From: Sphaerospermopsis aphanizomenoides BCCUSP55
Lineage (GTDB): Bacteria; Cyanobacteriota; Cyanobacteriia; Cyanobacteriales; Nostocaceae
Length of the DNA stretch: 54,862 nt
Reading direction: 5' to 3'
NCBI RefSeq assembly: GCF_001586785.1
Contig: NZ_LUFH02000024.1
Coordinates: forward strand, 14,293 to 69,154
Part shown: positions 8,220 to 16,326 of the stretch, piece by piece
How the letters are laid out: each line of letters opens with the position of its first letter
How positions within the stretch are numbered: the stretch's first letter is position 1
Notes under the pieces: model-generated
The model's input: the letters and a program-made list of their open reading frames with translations, nothing else
The model's database searches: none
What the model was told of the DNA's origin: nothing
Translations under genes and position numbers: made by a program

Positions 8220-9029
8220 ATGAATATCTCTCAACCAACGAAAAAAGCTCCTATTTCATGGCAAGCGGTGTTCTCACTAGTGGTATTTGTGTTCATGTAC
8301 TTGCCTATCCTGGTACTAAGCTTTTATAGCTTTAACAAATCACCCTACAGTGCCACTTGGCAAGGATTCACCCTAGAATGGTATCAAAAACTGTTTAGTG
8401 ATACTCGCATTTTATCGGCTGTGAATAATAGTTTATTAGTTGCCTTTAGTGCGGTGACAGTTTCCGCTGTATTGGGAACTTTAATGGCGGTTGGTTTAGC
8501 GCGTTATCACTTTCCCGGTAAAAAATTGTATCGTGGAATATCATATTTACCATTATTAATTCCAGATATTGCGATCGCAGTTGCCACACTAGTTTGTTTA
8601 GCTGCCTTTGCCATTCCCTTAAGCATTTGGACAGTCGTAGCAGCCCATATAGTTTTTTGTCTCTCCTACATTGGACTAGTCGTATCTGCTAGACTCAATA
8701 ATCTCGACCCCCACCTGGAAGAAGCCGCACTAGACTTAGGTGCAACACCTATTCAAGCCTTTATTAAAGTAGTTTTACCCCAATTAATGCCTGGTATTTT
8801 ATCTGGTTGTTTACTTGCCTTTGTTCTTAGTTTAGATGACTTTCTCATCTCCAGTTTTACAGCCGGTAGCGGTGTTAACACCCTACCAATGGAAATATTT
8901 AGCCGTATTAGAACTGGAGTCAAACCTGATATTAATGCCCTTAGCGTTATGTTAATTTCTATCACTGCTACCGTTGCTATCATAGCTGAATTAATTCTTG
9001 CTTCTGGGGACAAGCAGAAGAATTCGTAA
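8220..9029 (+). CDS. potC: Spermidine/putrescine-type ABC transporter permease (PotC-like)
   Basis: A 269-residue inner-membrane permease with about six helices. The family pattern is complete: an N-terminal helix with YLPILVLSFYSFN, then FTLEWYQKLF, NSLLVAFSAV, and the EAA loop EEAALDLGATPIQAFIKVVL, which contacts the ATPase, and a C-terminal LDDFLISSFTAG segment typical of PotC/PotI. It would form a heterodimer with PotB and import polyamines with PotA and PotD. None of those partners is in the window. ATG 8220 is preferred because it begins the cytoplasmic N-terminus at the usual distance from helix 1. The stop codon lies in an ATTCGTA repeat. Confidence 0.85.
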   Translation: MNISQPTKKAPISWQAVFSLVVFVFMYLPILVLSFYSFNKSPYSATWQGFTLEWYQKLFSDTRILSAVNNSLLVAFSAVTVSAVLGTLMAVGLARYHFPGKKLYRGISYLPLLIPDIAIAVATLVCLAAFAIPLSIWTVVAAHIVFCLSYIGLVVSARLNNLDPHLEEAALDLGATPIQAFIKVVLPQLMPGILSGCLLAFVLSLDDFLISSFTAGSGVNTLPMEIFSRIRTGVKPDINALSVMLISITATVAIIAELILASGDKQKNS

Positions 9030-9049
9030 TTCGTAATTCGTAATTCTTA
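9022..9049. repeat. Short tandem heptamer repeat, ATTCGTA x4
   Basis: Three ATTCGTA units and one ATTCTTA. The TAA stop of the potC-like gene (9027-9029) is formed within the first and second units. Confidence 0.9.
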
Positions 9050-9219
9050 ATTACTAGCCAATGACCAATGACTAGCAAAATTTAGGTTGGGTGAAGCAAC
9101 ACAACCAACAATGTATTGACAGAAATTGGATATCCTCACCCGTGAACATCCACTTGTGATTTATCCATCCTCTCTGCCATAGTTAATAATAGTATTTGAT
9201 TATTTATTGCCATAAAAAA

Positions 9220-10623
9220 ATGCTAGAAACAACCCCAAATATAAGTGATAATTTGACCACAAAAATATTACCAGGCAAAGACAACCCTGACAATTTTCAA
9301 TGGCAAGAAGCCTGGTATCCAATTCACTACCTAGAAGACTTAGATAAAACCAAACCCACTTCCTTTACCCTTTTAGGCAAAGATATAGTAATTTGGTGGG
9401 ATAAACAAAGCCAATCTTGGCAAACATTTATAGACCAATGTCCCCATCGTTTAGCCAAACTTTCCGAAGGGAGAATTAACGAAAATGGACTCTTAGAATG
9501 TCCCTATCACGGTTGGGCTTTTTCAGGAGATGGCGCTTGTCAAATAATTCCTCAGCAAGTACCAGGAGGTAAAGCGGAAACTTCTCAACGTGCCTGTGTA
9601 TCATCTTTACCTACAACCGCAAAACAAGGACTATTATTTGTTTACCCAGGCAACCCAGAAAACGCCGCTAAAACTAAAATTCCTCTGGTTGAACCCATTG
9701 AAGAATCACCAGAAGGATGGGTAATTATCAACACATTTCGAGATGTTCCCTATGATGCTCTTACACTATTAGAAAACATTCTCGATCCCAGTCATGTCGC
9801 CTTTACCCATCATCGCACAGTGGGAAATCGCGCCAATGCCGCACCGTTAGAATTAGAAGTAATTAATTCAGACAAACACGGGTTTAAAGGGATTTGGAAA
9901 CAAGGGTTAAAAACCGAACAAACAGGAGAATTATCAACAACATTTATCGCCCCTGGTTTGATATGGCATGATATTAACTCACCCAAAGGGAGAATTTTAA
10001 CTGTTGTTTATGCTACACCAATTCGCAAAGGTGAATGTCGAATTATTGCCCGGTTTCCCTTTAAATTTGCTTCCAAACTGCCGGGGATATTTATTAAACT
10101 GCGACCACGTTGGTATTATCACATTGGACAAAATGGTGTTTTAGAAGACGACCAAATTTTTCTACATCATCAAGAACGTTATTTAGCAGCAAAAGGTGGT
10201 AGTCCTCAATTCACCAAAGCTTTTTATCTAGCAACCAAAGCCGATAGTTTTGTTTTTGAACTACGTCAGTGGGTAAACCAATACAACGCTGAACCATTTC
10301 CCGGTGAACCATTTCCCCCAGCATTGCCAAAAGATGCATTACTAGAAAGGTATCACTCCCATACAGAAAACTGTTCCAGTTGTAGAAAAGCTTTAGCTAA
10401 TATTCGACTATTAAAATTATGGTGTGCAATCATAACATTATTAGCTTTAGCAAGTAGTCCTATTTTGGCATTTTCCCTACATTCACCATCTCTTTTAATA
10501 GTCATCATTGAGACAGTTACACCTTTAGCATTAGGGTTAGCATGGTGGAAACTGAACAAGCTAGAAAAGCAATTTTATCAAGGGCGATCTATCCCACTCC
10601 GTAACCTACCAGAAAAAAACTGA
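9220..10623 (+). CDS. Rieske [2Fe-2S] oxygenase of the PaO / Lls1 / Tic55 family
   Basis: A 467-residue non-haem iron oxygenase. The Rieske domain ligands are C74-P-H76 and C94-x2-H97 (DQCPHRLAKL and LLECPYHGWAF). The mononuclear iron site is NILDPSHVAFTHH (N186, D189, H192, H197). The C-terminal domain contains C385-S-S-C388, a redox CxxC seen in the PaO/Tic55/Ptc52 subgroup, followed by two membrane helices (about 397-415 and 421-440). Plant relatives oxidise chlorophyll breakdown products or act at the chloroplast envelope; the cyanobacterial substrate cannot be deduced, but a thylakoid or inner-membrane tetrapyrrole or related oxygenase is likely. ATG 9220 is chosen because the eight upstream codons are unconserved. 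A hairpin follows at 10637-10670. Confidence 0.88.
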   Translation: MLETTPNISDNLTTKILPGKDNPDNFQWQEAWYPIHYLEDLDKTKPTSFTLLGKDIVIWWDKQSQSWQTFIDQCPHRLAKLSEGRINENGLLECPYHGWAFSGDGACQIIPQQVPGGKAETSQRACVSSLPTTAKQGLLFVYPGNPENAAKTKIPLVEPIEESPEGWVIINTFRDVPYDALTLLENILDPSHVAFTHHRTVGNRANAAPLELEVINSDKHGFKGIWKQGLKTEQTGELSTTFIAPGLIWHDINSPKGRILTVVYATPIRKGECRIIARFPFKFASKLPGIFIKLRPRWYYHIGQNGVLEDDQIFLHHQERYLAAKGGSPQFTKAFYLATKADSFVFELRQWVNQYNAEPFPGEPFPPALPKDALLERYHSHTENCSSCRKALANIRLLKLWCAIITLLALASSPILAFSLHSPSLLIVIIETVTPLALGLAWWKLNKLEKQFYQGRSIPLRNLPEKN

Positions 10624-10636
10624 AAATTACTCAGAT

Positions 10637-10670
10637 TAGATTCCCAATTTCTTTAAAAACCGGGAATCTA
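10637..10670 (+). terminator. Hairpin terminator after the PaO-like gene
   Basis: TAGATTCCC (10637-10645) pairs perfectly with GGGAATCTA (10662-10670), 16-base loop, starting 13 bp after the stop codon and followed by T-rich sequence. This fits a transcription terminator. Confidence 0.6.
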
Positions 10671-10836
10671 GTTGATTATTTTCAACCCACAAATCTGAGA
10701 TTTATCCCCTAGAAAAAGATTAACCAACTACTTGACAAATTTTCAGAAATCTTCTACTATTAATAGTATAATGGAAATCTGTGCGCCCATATATATACCC
10801 TTAATTACTACTAGATAACTGAAAACTGATAACTGA

Positions 10837-10927
10837 TATAGCAATGGACAAGGCTGTTAAGAAATTCTTTCTAGCTTAAACTTAGTGATGAAAAGGGTTT
10901 GACTTTTGCCTCTTGCCTTCTGCTATA
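10837..10927. repeat. Miniature repeat bounded by TATAGCA / TGCTATA
   Basis: A 91-bp segment with 7-bp inverted ends, TATAGCA (10837-10843) and TGCTATA (10921-10927), flanked on both sides by related AACTGAAAACTGA-type sequence. It resembles the 4047-4130 repeat in its 3' half. With the hairpin at 10637-10670 it accounts for most of the 365-bp gap between the PaO-like gene and the kinase. Confidence 0.5.
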
Positions 10928-10988
10928 ACTGAAAACTGAATTAATAATTGGGGCTGACTTTGGACAAAATGCTATCTTCCCTTCAACC

Positions 10989-12827
10989 ATGCAAATTTGC
11001 CAAAATCCCAATTGCTCAAACCCATTCAACCCTGACTATAGTAAATTTTGCATTGTTTGTGGACATGATACATTTGGTGAACTCCTCAGAAACCGTTACC
11101 GTGTTTTGCGGTTAATAGGAGAAGGTGGGTTTAGCAAAACTTACGCCGCAGAAGATGTAGACAGACTCAACGCACCTTGCGTTATTAAGCAATTTTTCCC
11201 CCAAGTTCAGGGAACAGGACAACGTGCAAAAGCCGCAGAATTTTTCAAAGAAGAGGCTTTTAGGTTATATGAACTGGGAGAAAATCATCCCCAAATTCCC
11301 CGTTTATTAGCTTACTTTGAACAAGGTGTTAGTTTGTATTTAGTCCAGGAATTTATTATTGGTAAAACACTCCTAGAAGAAGTTAAAGAACAGGCTTATA
11401 ACGAAGCAGAAGTTCGGCAACTTTTATTAGATTTATTACCAGTTTTAGATTTTGTTCACCAAAAAAACGTGATCCATCGGGATATCAAACCCGAAAATAT
11501 TATTCGTCGAGATACAGATCAAAAACCTGTATTAATTGACTTTGGTGGTGCAAAACAAGTCACCCATACCAGCATAGCCAGACAAGCTACAGCAATTTAT
11601 ACTTTAGGTTATGCACCAACCGAACAAATGGCTGGTTTTGCTTGTCATGCGAGTGACTTATATGCTTTAGGTGTAACTTGTGTGCGGTTATTAACTCAAG
11701 ATTTACCCATACAAGATACATATCAACTTAAAGATCCTCTTTATGATCCGATGACTGCTAAATGGTTATGGAAAGAACGTTTACAGGAAAAAGGTATTTC
11801 TATTAGTGAAGAATTAACTTCTATTTTAGATCAGCTACTGCAACATTTTCCTAATGATCGATATCAGTCAGCATCGGAAGTTTTAGATGCTTTAAAAGCA
11901 GAAATATCACCGCTAGAAGTTGTGGAAATTCCTCCTGTTATGGAAACACCATTACCACCACCTCCCAAAATTATTGTCCCCTTACCACCTTTAGAAACCT
12001 TTGATTTTGATGTGGTGACGGTAAACACTGCTGGAGAAAAAGTTAGCTATGACAGACTAAGCAGCAAATTCTTTCTAGAAGAATTAAATAAAAATATCGC
12101 TTTAGAAATGGTATCCATTCCTGGTGGTAATTTTTTAATGGGTTCAACAAAATATGAAGGTGATGTGGAAGAATATCCTCAACATTTAGTCACCGTTGCA
12201 CCTTTTTTTATGGGAAAATATCCCATTACTCAAGCACAGTGGAAAGCAGTAGCAGATTTACCACAAATTGTCCAACCTTTAAACCCCAACCCAGCAAAAT
12301 TTAAAGGTGCAAATTTACCCATAGAAAACATTTCTTGGTATGAAGCGGTAGAATTTTGTTTGCGGTTGTCAATGAAAACAGGACGGAATTATCGTTTACC
12401 CAGTGAAGCAGAATGGGAATATGCTTGTCGTGCAGGAACTACCACTGCTTTTCATTTTGGGGAAAGAATTACTGCTGATTTAATTAATTGTAGTGGTGGT
12501 GATTTTTATTTTGTACCACCAACAAATAATTTTCGTAAACAAATTTCAAATGTCGGTAGTTTTGATCTAGCTAATGCCTTTGGATTATATGATATGCACG
12601 GCTTAGTTTGGGAATGGTGTGCTGATCCTTGGCATAAAAATTATGAAGGCGCACCGACTGATGGTAGTGTGTGGGATGTGGATGGTGATATCCATCGTCG
12701 GGTTTTGCGTGGTGGTGCGTGGAATTTTAGTGCAGAACTTTGTCGCAGTGCGAGTCGCACTTGGAATGAAGCGGAAGGTGGTTTACGGATGTCGGGTTTG
12801 CGGGTGGTGTTTTCTGCTGAAGTTTAG
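10989..12827 (+). CDS. Zinc-ribbon Ser/Thr protein kinase fused to a SUMF1/FGE-type domain
   Basis: A 612-residue fusion. Residues 4-24 form a four-cysteine ribbon (C4, C9, C21, C24), the short N-terminal Cys motif of many cyanobacterial kinases. Residues about 37-305 are a Hanks-type kinase: glycine loop IGEGGFSKTY, K67 in CVIKQF, catalytic HRDIKPEN (D165), DFG D184, and activation segment TLGYAPTEQMAG. A proline-rich linker (about 315-340) leads to a SUMF1-like C-type-lectin-fold domain (about 372-610) with PGGNFLMGS, RLPSEAEWEYACRAG and LRGGAWNFSAELCRSASR. Only one cysteine of the FGE copper site is present (the first is replaced by Phe), so formylglycine-generating activity is unlikely and the domain may bind ligand. 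It is predicted to be a cytosolic signalling kinase. Confidence 0.93.
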   Translation: MQICQNPNCSNPFNPDYSKFCIVCGHDTFGELLRNRYRVLRLIGEGGFSKTYAAEDVDRLNAPCVIKQFFPQVQGTGQRAKAAEFFKEEAFRLYELGENHPQIPRLLAYFEQGVSLYLVQEFIIGKTLLEEVKEQAYNEAEVRQLLLDLLPVLDFVHQKNVIHRDIKPENIIRRDTDQKPVLIDFGGAKQVTHTSIARQATAIYTLGYAPTEQMAGFACHASDLYALGVTCVRLLTQDLPIQDTYQLKDPLYDPMTAKWLWKERLQEKGISISEELTSILDQLLQHFPNDRYQSASEVLDALKAEISPLEVVEIPPVMETPLPPPPKIIVPLPPLETFDFDVVTVNTAGEKVSYDRLSSKFFLEELNKNIALEMVSIPGGNFLMGSTKYEGDVEEYPQHLVTVAPFFMGKYPITQAQWKAVADLPQIVQPLNPNPAKFKGANLPIENISWYEAVEFCLRLSMKTGRNYRLPSEAEWEYACRAGTTTAFHFGERITADLINCSGGDFYFVPPTNNFRKQISNVGSFDLANAFGLYDMHGLVWEWCADPWHKNYEGAPTDGSVWDVDGDIHRRVLRGGAWNFSAELCRSASRTWNEAEGGLRMSGLRVVFSAEV

Positions 12828-12833
12828 ATGTCA

Positions 12834-12853
12834 GAATCAGGATATCCTGATTC
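12834..12853. repeat. Perfect 20-bp palindrome after the kinase gene
   Basis: GAATCAGGAT is followed directly by its reverse complement ATCCTGATTC, seven bases after the stop codon. It could end the kinase transcript as a hairpin, or bind a dimeric protein; no U-tract follows. A related CAGGATATACAGGAT stretch lies near 44013. Confidence 0.5.
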
Positions 12854-13034
12854 GGGCAAACAACCATTCATATCAAGCTATTAACACTACACTCCACCTA
12901 GGTCTTGCGTTGTTTTGGTGGGAATAAACGCAAAGATAGAGTATTGGGTGTTGACAAGCGACTTGAAATTTGTTATGCTAAAGTCGATAAGGAAGAACTA
13001 TCTAAAAATAAATATGTTAATTATAAACAGGTAG

Positions 13035-13055
13035 GGGTTTAGCATTGCTAGACCC
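13035..13055. repeat. GGGTTTAGCA hairpin repeat, copy 1
   Basis: GGGTTTAGCA (13035-13044) and TGCTAGACCC (13046-13055) pair with one mismatch. The sequence is related to the hairpin at 14242-14268; the two bracket the Rpn-like gene. Confidence 0.55.
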
Positions 13056-13261
13056 TTAAAATTTGCCTAGGTGAACAATACCCTAGAAATAGAGGTTCTC
13101 AAAAAAATTATGTCTACTGCGGTTTTAACTCTACTCCTTCATCAAACAGCGATTCACCACTAGCTACAGAAATTTTATAGATTATATTTGTTGGAACATT
13201 TAGATCCCTATCATTCAAAGAGTATTATTATTGTTATATTTGCGTCTTAAAATCAAATTCA

Positions 13262-14203
13262 ATGACCCGGTTTATACATGATCAATTTGCCAAACAATAT
13301 TTCACTGAATTATTAACACCCTATGGACAAGTAGAAACTAGCAAAGATATCACCGCAGAAGTCAGACAAATTGACGTTTTATTTATTCCTTCACCTCAAC
13401 CAACACAAAGCCTAGAAACACTAGGATTACTGGGAAGAATGGCCACAAACTATGCCATATTTGAACCATTCCGTAATCCTGTCAGCAAAAGTGAAATTCG
13501 CAGTTGTATGGGTAAATTATTTGACGTTCATGCTGATATAGAACGGGAAGCTAAACGCAATGATACGCGAATAAAGGAAACAGAATTACCCCAATTATGG
13601 ATTTTTACTCCTACAGCTTCAACAGAAATCCTAGAAAGTTTTAAAGCAACTGTAGAAGAAGAAAACTGGGGACAAGGAATTTATTTGTTGGGAACAGGAT
13701 TTAAAACCGCAATCATTGTCATTCATCAACTACCCAGCACACCAGAAACTCTGTTTTTGCGGATATTAGGGAGAGGAAAAGTACAAAGACAAGCAGTTGA
13801 GGAATTAGAAACACTAGCTCATAACAATCCGTTGCTGGAGGATATCATAAAATTAGTACATGACCTAATTGCTGTATTATCCGCACGTCAACGACAAGAA
13901 CAAGATATAGATCAATATGATCAGGAGTTGATTATGAAATTATCCCAAATATATCAACAACAATTAGAAGAGATTAAAAAACAAGAAAGACAAGAAGGAC
14001 GACAAGAAGGACGACAAGAAGGAATAGACAGAGAAAGACGAGCTATGATTGAAAGCATTCTCCAAGTACGTTTTGGTGCAGTAGATTCGGAATTAGCTAA
14101 AATTATCAATTCTCTGATGACCATGACTAGAGAAGAATTTACTCCCTTACTGCTGCAATTATCTCGTGAGGAGTTACTAGCGAGATTTTCACAACAAAAT
14201 TAA
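13262..14203 (+). CDS. Rpn/PD-(D/E)XK-like protein with C-terminal DUF4351
   Basis: A 313-residue protein. The N-terminal part (FIHDQFAKQYFTELLTPYG, then VRQIDVLFIPSP) matches the putative nuclease region of cyanobacterial Rpn-like or transposase-annotated proteins. Residues about 240-258 are a Glu/Gln/Arg coiled coil with a tandem RQEG repeat, and the C-terminus (ESILQVRFGAVDSELAKIIN, then REELLARF) is DUF4351. Such proteins are numerous in Nostocales and often called flagellar assembly protein H by error. Catalytic residues cannot be assigned with confidence. It is flanked by related hairpin repeats (13035-13055, 14242-14268), which may mark past mobility. Confidence 0.75.
   Translation: MTRFIHDQFAKQYFTELLTPYGQVETSKDITAEVRQIDVLFIPSPQPTQSLETLGLLGRMATNYAIFEPFRNPVSKSEIRSCMGKLFDVHADIEREAKRNDTRIKETELPQLWIFTPTASTEILESFKATVEEENWGQGIYLLGTGFKTAIIVIHQLPSTPETLFLRILGRGKVQRQAVEELETLAHNNPLLEDIIKLVHDLIAVLSARQRQEQDIDQYDQELIMKLSQIYQQQLEEIKKQERQEGRQEGRQEGIDRERRAMIESILQVRFGAVDSELAKIINSLMTMTREEFTPLLLQLSREELLARFSQQN
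13989..14022. repeat. In-frame 12-bp tandem repeat encoding (RQEG)n
   Basis: GACAAGAAGGAC is repeated about 2.8 times inside the Rpn-like gene and encodes RQEG units. Because the unit is a multiple of three, copy number can vary without breaking the frame; relatives of this family often differ here. Confidence 0.85.
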
Positions 14204-14241
14204 AATTGCCAACAAGATATTCAGAATATTCAGAATCAAAA

Positions 14242-14268
14242 AGGGGTAAAGCACAATGCTAAACCCCT
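14242..14268. terminator. AGGGGTAAAGCA hairpin between convergent genes
   Basis: AGGGGTAAAGCA (14242-14253) and TGCTAAACCCCT (14257-14268) form a 12-bp stem with two mismatches and a 3-base loop, followed by a T-rich tract. It lies between the convergent Rpn-like and DUF1517 genes and probably ends transcription from the left. The sequence belongs to the same family as 13035-13055. Confidence 0.6.
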
Positions 14269-14272
14269 AAAT

Positions 14273-14299
14273 TTTTATTTGTTTTATTTGTTTTATTTG
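14273..14299. repeat. Tandem 9-mer TTTTATTTG x3
   Basis: Three exact copies of TTTTATTTG directly after the hairpin at 14242-14268. They supply the U-rich tract of a terminator for the rightward transcript. Confidence 0.85.
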
Positions 14300-14313
14300 T
14301 TGTTATGGGTGAA

Positions 14314-15279
14314 TTACACCAACCTCAAATCAGGATATTCAGCTAACAAATCATCACTAGTCAAAGTATCGCCTTCAGCTTGAGGAGTCCACAAAACTTC
14401 AATCGCTAAAACTTGTTCACCAGGAAGACTTCCAATTTGTCGCAAAGCTTGACGTAAATCATCCGCGCTATTAATTTGCGGAAATTCCCATTTACCCAAG
14501 GTTGCAGCTAACAAGGTGACAATAATATACTCTCCTGGCCCTTCACTAATCAGACGAGTAGGATTATCTACATCACCTGGTAACTCTTTCGCCAAAACAG
14601 ATTTTAGCTGATTATTAACATTAGAAAGAGTTTCTTCGCTAAATTTGCTGCGTTCAGCCAATGACAAGCGGTTAAATTGAGATTCAGCAGAATTTAACTT
14701 AGCTTGTTGTGTACCACCACCCGCATATACCCAATATTCAGGATGACGCAGTAAAGCTAAACTCGCTTCTTGTAAAATTTCTGCTCTTCCTTCTGGAGTA
14801 TTTGTATCAGCTTTCTCTGCAATTTTGTTCAATTCCCCTTGTAAACCTCTCGCTTGTGCTAATAAACCAACCTGCAAACGAGATACAGAAACAGTGGGGT
14901 TACTATTATAAGTTACTTCTTCAGTATCTCCACTGCTGACACGGCGAAAACTTTGGACTAAAAAGTTAGCGATCGCCAAAAATATCAGAATTGTGAACAA
15001 ACCACCAAAACCACCACCAATACCCCAAAAAGGAATTAGGAACGGAAAGCCAAAACCACCACCAGGATAATATCCCCCACCACCACCAGGTGCGTAGGTG
15101 CGAGGTGTGTAAGTGCGACTAGATGGCATTCTAAAAGAACCGCCACCAATTCTACCACCAGTACGCGCTGCTAATGCACCATCAGCGTTACCCAAAGCTA
15201 AGGCTAACACTAGACCAAGAACAACGAAAATTTTTAACAGAGGCTTGAGGGTTTGTTGTAATTTTTTACGCATAATCAT
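14314..15279 (-). CDS. DUF1517 family membrane protein
   Basis: A 321-residue protein of the DUF1517 family, common to cyanobacteria and plastids and of unknown function. The N-terminus is basic (MRKKLQQTLKPLLK), followed by a hydrophobic segment and a likely signal cleavage at GALA|ARTGGRIGGG. A Gly/Tyr/Pro-rich segment (about 38-75) precedes one membrane helix (FTILIFLAIANFLV), and the rest is a soluble domain with VSRLQVGLLAQARGLQ and SLALLRHPEYWVYAGGG. It is predicted to be anchored in thylakoid or plasma membrane. Two ATGs, 15279 and 15273, are possible starts. Confidence 0.85.
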   Translation of the reverse strand: MIMRKKLQQTLKPLLKIFVVLGLVLALALGNADGALAARTGGRIGGGSFRMPSSRTYTPRTYAPGGGGGYYPGGGFGFPFLIPFWGIGGGFGGLFTILIFLAIANFLVQSFRRVSSGDTEEVTYNSNPTVSVSRLQVGLLAQARGLQGELNKIAEKADTNTPEGRAEILQEASLALLRHPEYWVYAGGGTQQAKLNSAESQFNRLSLAERSKFSEETLSNVNNQLKSVLAKELPGDVDNPTRLISEGPGEYIIVTLLAATLGKWEFPQINSADDLRQALRQIGSLPGEQVLAIEVLWTPQAEGDTLTSDDLLAEYPDLRLV

Positions 15280-15819
15280 CGCCTAAAAACAGTATTTTTA
15301 AGATTTTTCCCCCACTGCTGGGAATTTGACAACGCAGGAGACTATATATTCAATTTACCGCGTATTATCTTGGGTTGACCGTCAACAGATGGAGGATTTC
15401 TGGAGTTGATAACCGTACCGCAAAATATCTTTGCAATTGCAAAACTTTGGAATCAATTAATGATTACCAATTTTAGTACATAAATACTATAAAGCTATAA
15501 TGTTGACTTAACTATTACGAAAAATAGAGACAGCAAATTTTTTCTAATAGCAATTATTTTTTTCCGGATCAGAAAAGAATATGTAGCAAAGTTGGGCAGG
15601 GGGTTAAAGATAGCATTTTACGGATTAATAACATTAATGATACTATCTATATTTTCTGTATTACAGGGATTGAAAAATGTAAAAAATGAGTAAATAGTCA
15701 TCACCATTTAGTTAGAAATTTGATTAAATAATGTAGCTACTTGCCAAGATTTTTTGGCATTTTGGCATGAATATTAACAATTTTCAAGTTAAAGTATTGG
15801 AGGAAATAAATTTAGTAAT

Positions 15820-15853
15820 TTCACCAGCACTATTCTGATAAATCGCTGGTGAA
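15820..15853. other. Isolated 9-bp hairpin in the intergenic region
   Basis: TTCACCAGC (15820-15828) pairs perfectly with GCTGGTGAA (15845-15853) across a 16-base loop. No gene ends nearby and no U-tract follows, so it is not an evident terminator; it may belong to an RNA or be a repeat. Confidence 0.4.
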
Positions 15854-16012
15854 CCATCTTAGCCAATCAACCACTAGAAAAAATCAATACTTCTGCCTTC
15901 AGTTTCAATGTGATTTATTAGCCTCAGTGAATTTCACATTCAAACTGATGTAAATTTCTTGTGCAAATCAAACCTAATAATACCAATCCTTGAGAAAAAT
16001 GATAACCCATGC

Positions 16013-16275
16013 TAATACCAATTCAAAATGCAAAATTTCCAATTTAGATTTACAAAATTCTGCTTGTCTAACTCCTAACAATGTCAATAGATAGGTGATT
16101 GGGGAGCAGGGAAGAGGTTTTTAGGCAACTTGACTTTTTGTTACATACTTCTGTTTTTTTTCCACCTTTTTACTTATAACCAGCAACTTATACCAATTCT
16201 CTAAGATTCGGCAATATCAACCTAGAGGCTGTCAAACTTTCCTAATTACGCATTACAAGTTACGAATTGGTATTA
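16013..16275. mobile_element. MITE-like element with TAATACCAATTC inverted ends
   Basis: A 263-bp non-coding segment bounded by TAATACCAATTC (16013-16024) and its exact complement GAATTGGTATTA (16264-16275). Partial copies of the end sequence occur nearby (TAATACCAATCC near 15977, ATACCAATTCT near 16191), which suggests nested or repeated insertions. It ends about 50 bp before the GT4 start and may carry or disturb that promoter. Confidence 0.55.
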
Positions 16276-16326
16276 TGTTATCAACCATAAATTCGAGACT
16301 TTGAAGTTTATTTATCAACCTGAATT

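Larger units (their letters stand above)
12828..13261. other. 434-bp gap with two palindromes
   Basis: The gap contains a 20-bp perfect palindrome (12834-12853) just after the kinase stop and a GGGTTTAGCA hairpin (13035-13055). The remainder is AT-rich leader sequence for the Rpn-like gene at 13262. A frame that continues from inside the kinase gene to 12927 is a shadow. Confidence 0.6.
15280..16326. other. 1047-bp gene-free region
   Basis: AT-rich sequence between DUF1517 (minus) and GT4 (plus), so both promoters should lie here. I found no coding frame with protein-like composition, no tRNA and no recognisable riboswitch. It contains a TTCACCAGC hairpin (15820-15853) and a 263-bp element with TAATACCAATTC inverted ends (16013-16275). 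A small RNA cannot be excluded around the 15820 hairpin. Confidence 0.6.

Noticed and set aside
12105-12827. Diversity-generating retroelement target (SUMF1/C-type lectin fold)
   Set aside because: No reverse transcriptase or template repeat is present in the window, and SUMF1 domains fused to kinases are common in cyanobacteria without such elements.
12619-12927. 102-codon plus-strand frame overlapping the end of the kinase gene
   Set aside because: It is another frame of the SUMF1 domain, rich in Val/Cys/Gly from shifted codons; no independent start signal.
13989-14022. Repeats as a CRISPR-like array
   Set aside because: The units are contiguous 12-mers in frame within a coding region, without spacers. 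No CRISPR array or cas gene was seen elsewhere.
15280-16326. Hidden tRNA, riboswitch or small gene in the 1 kb gap
   Set aside because: No cloverleaf, T-loop motif or known riboswitch core was recognised, and the frames are short and AT-driven. Only one hairpin and a repeat element could be supported.
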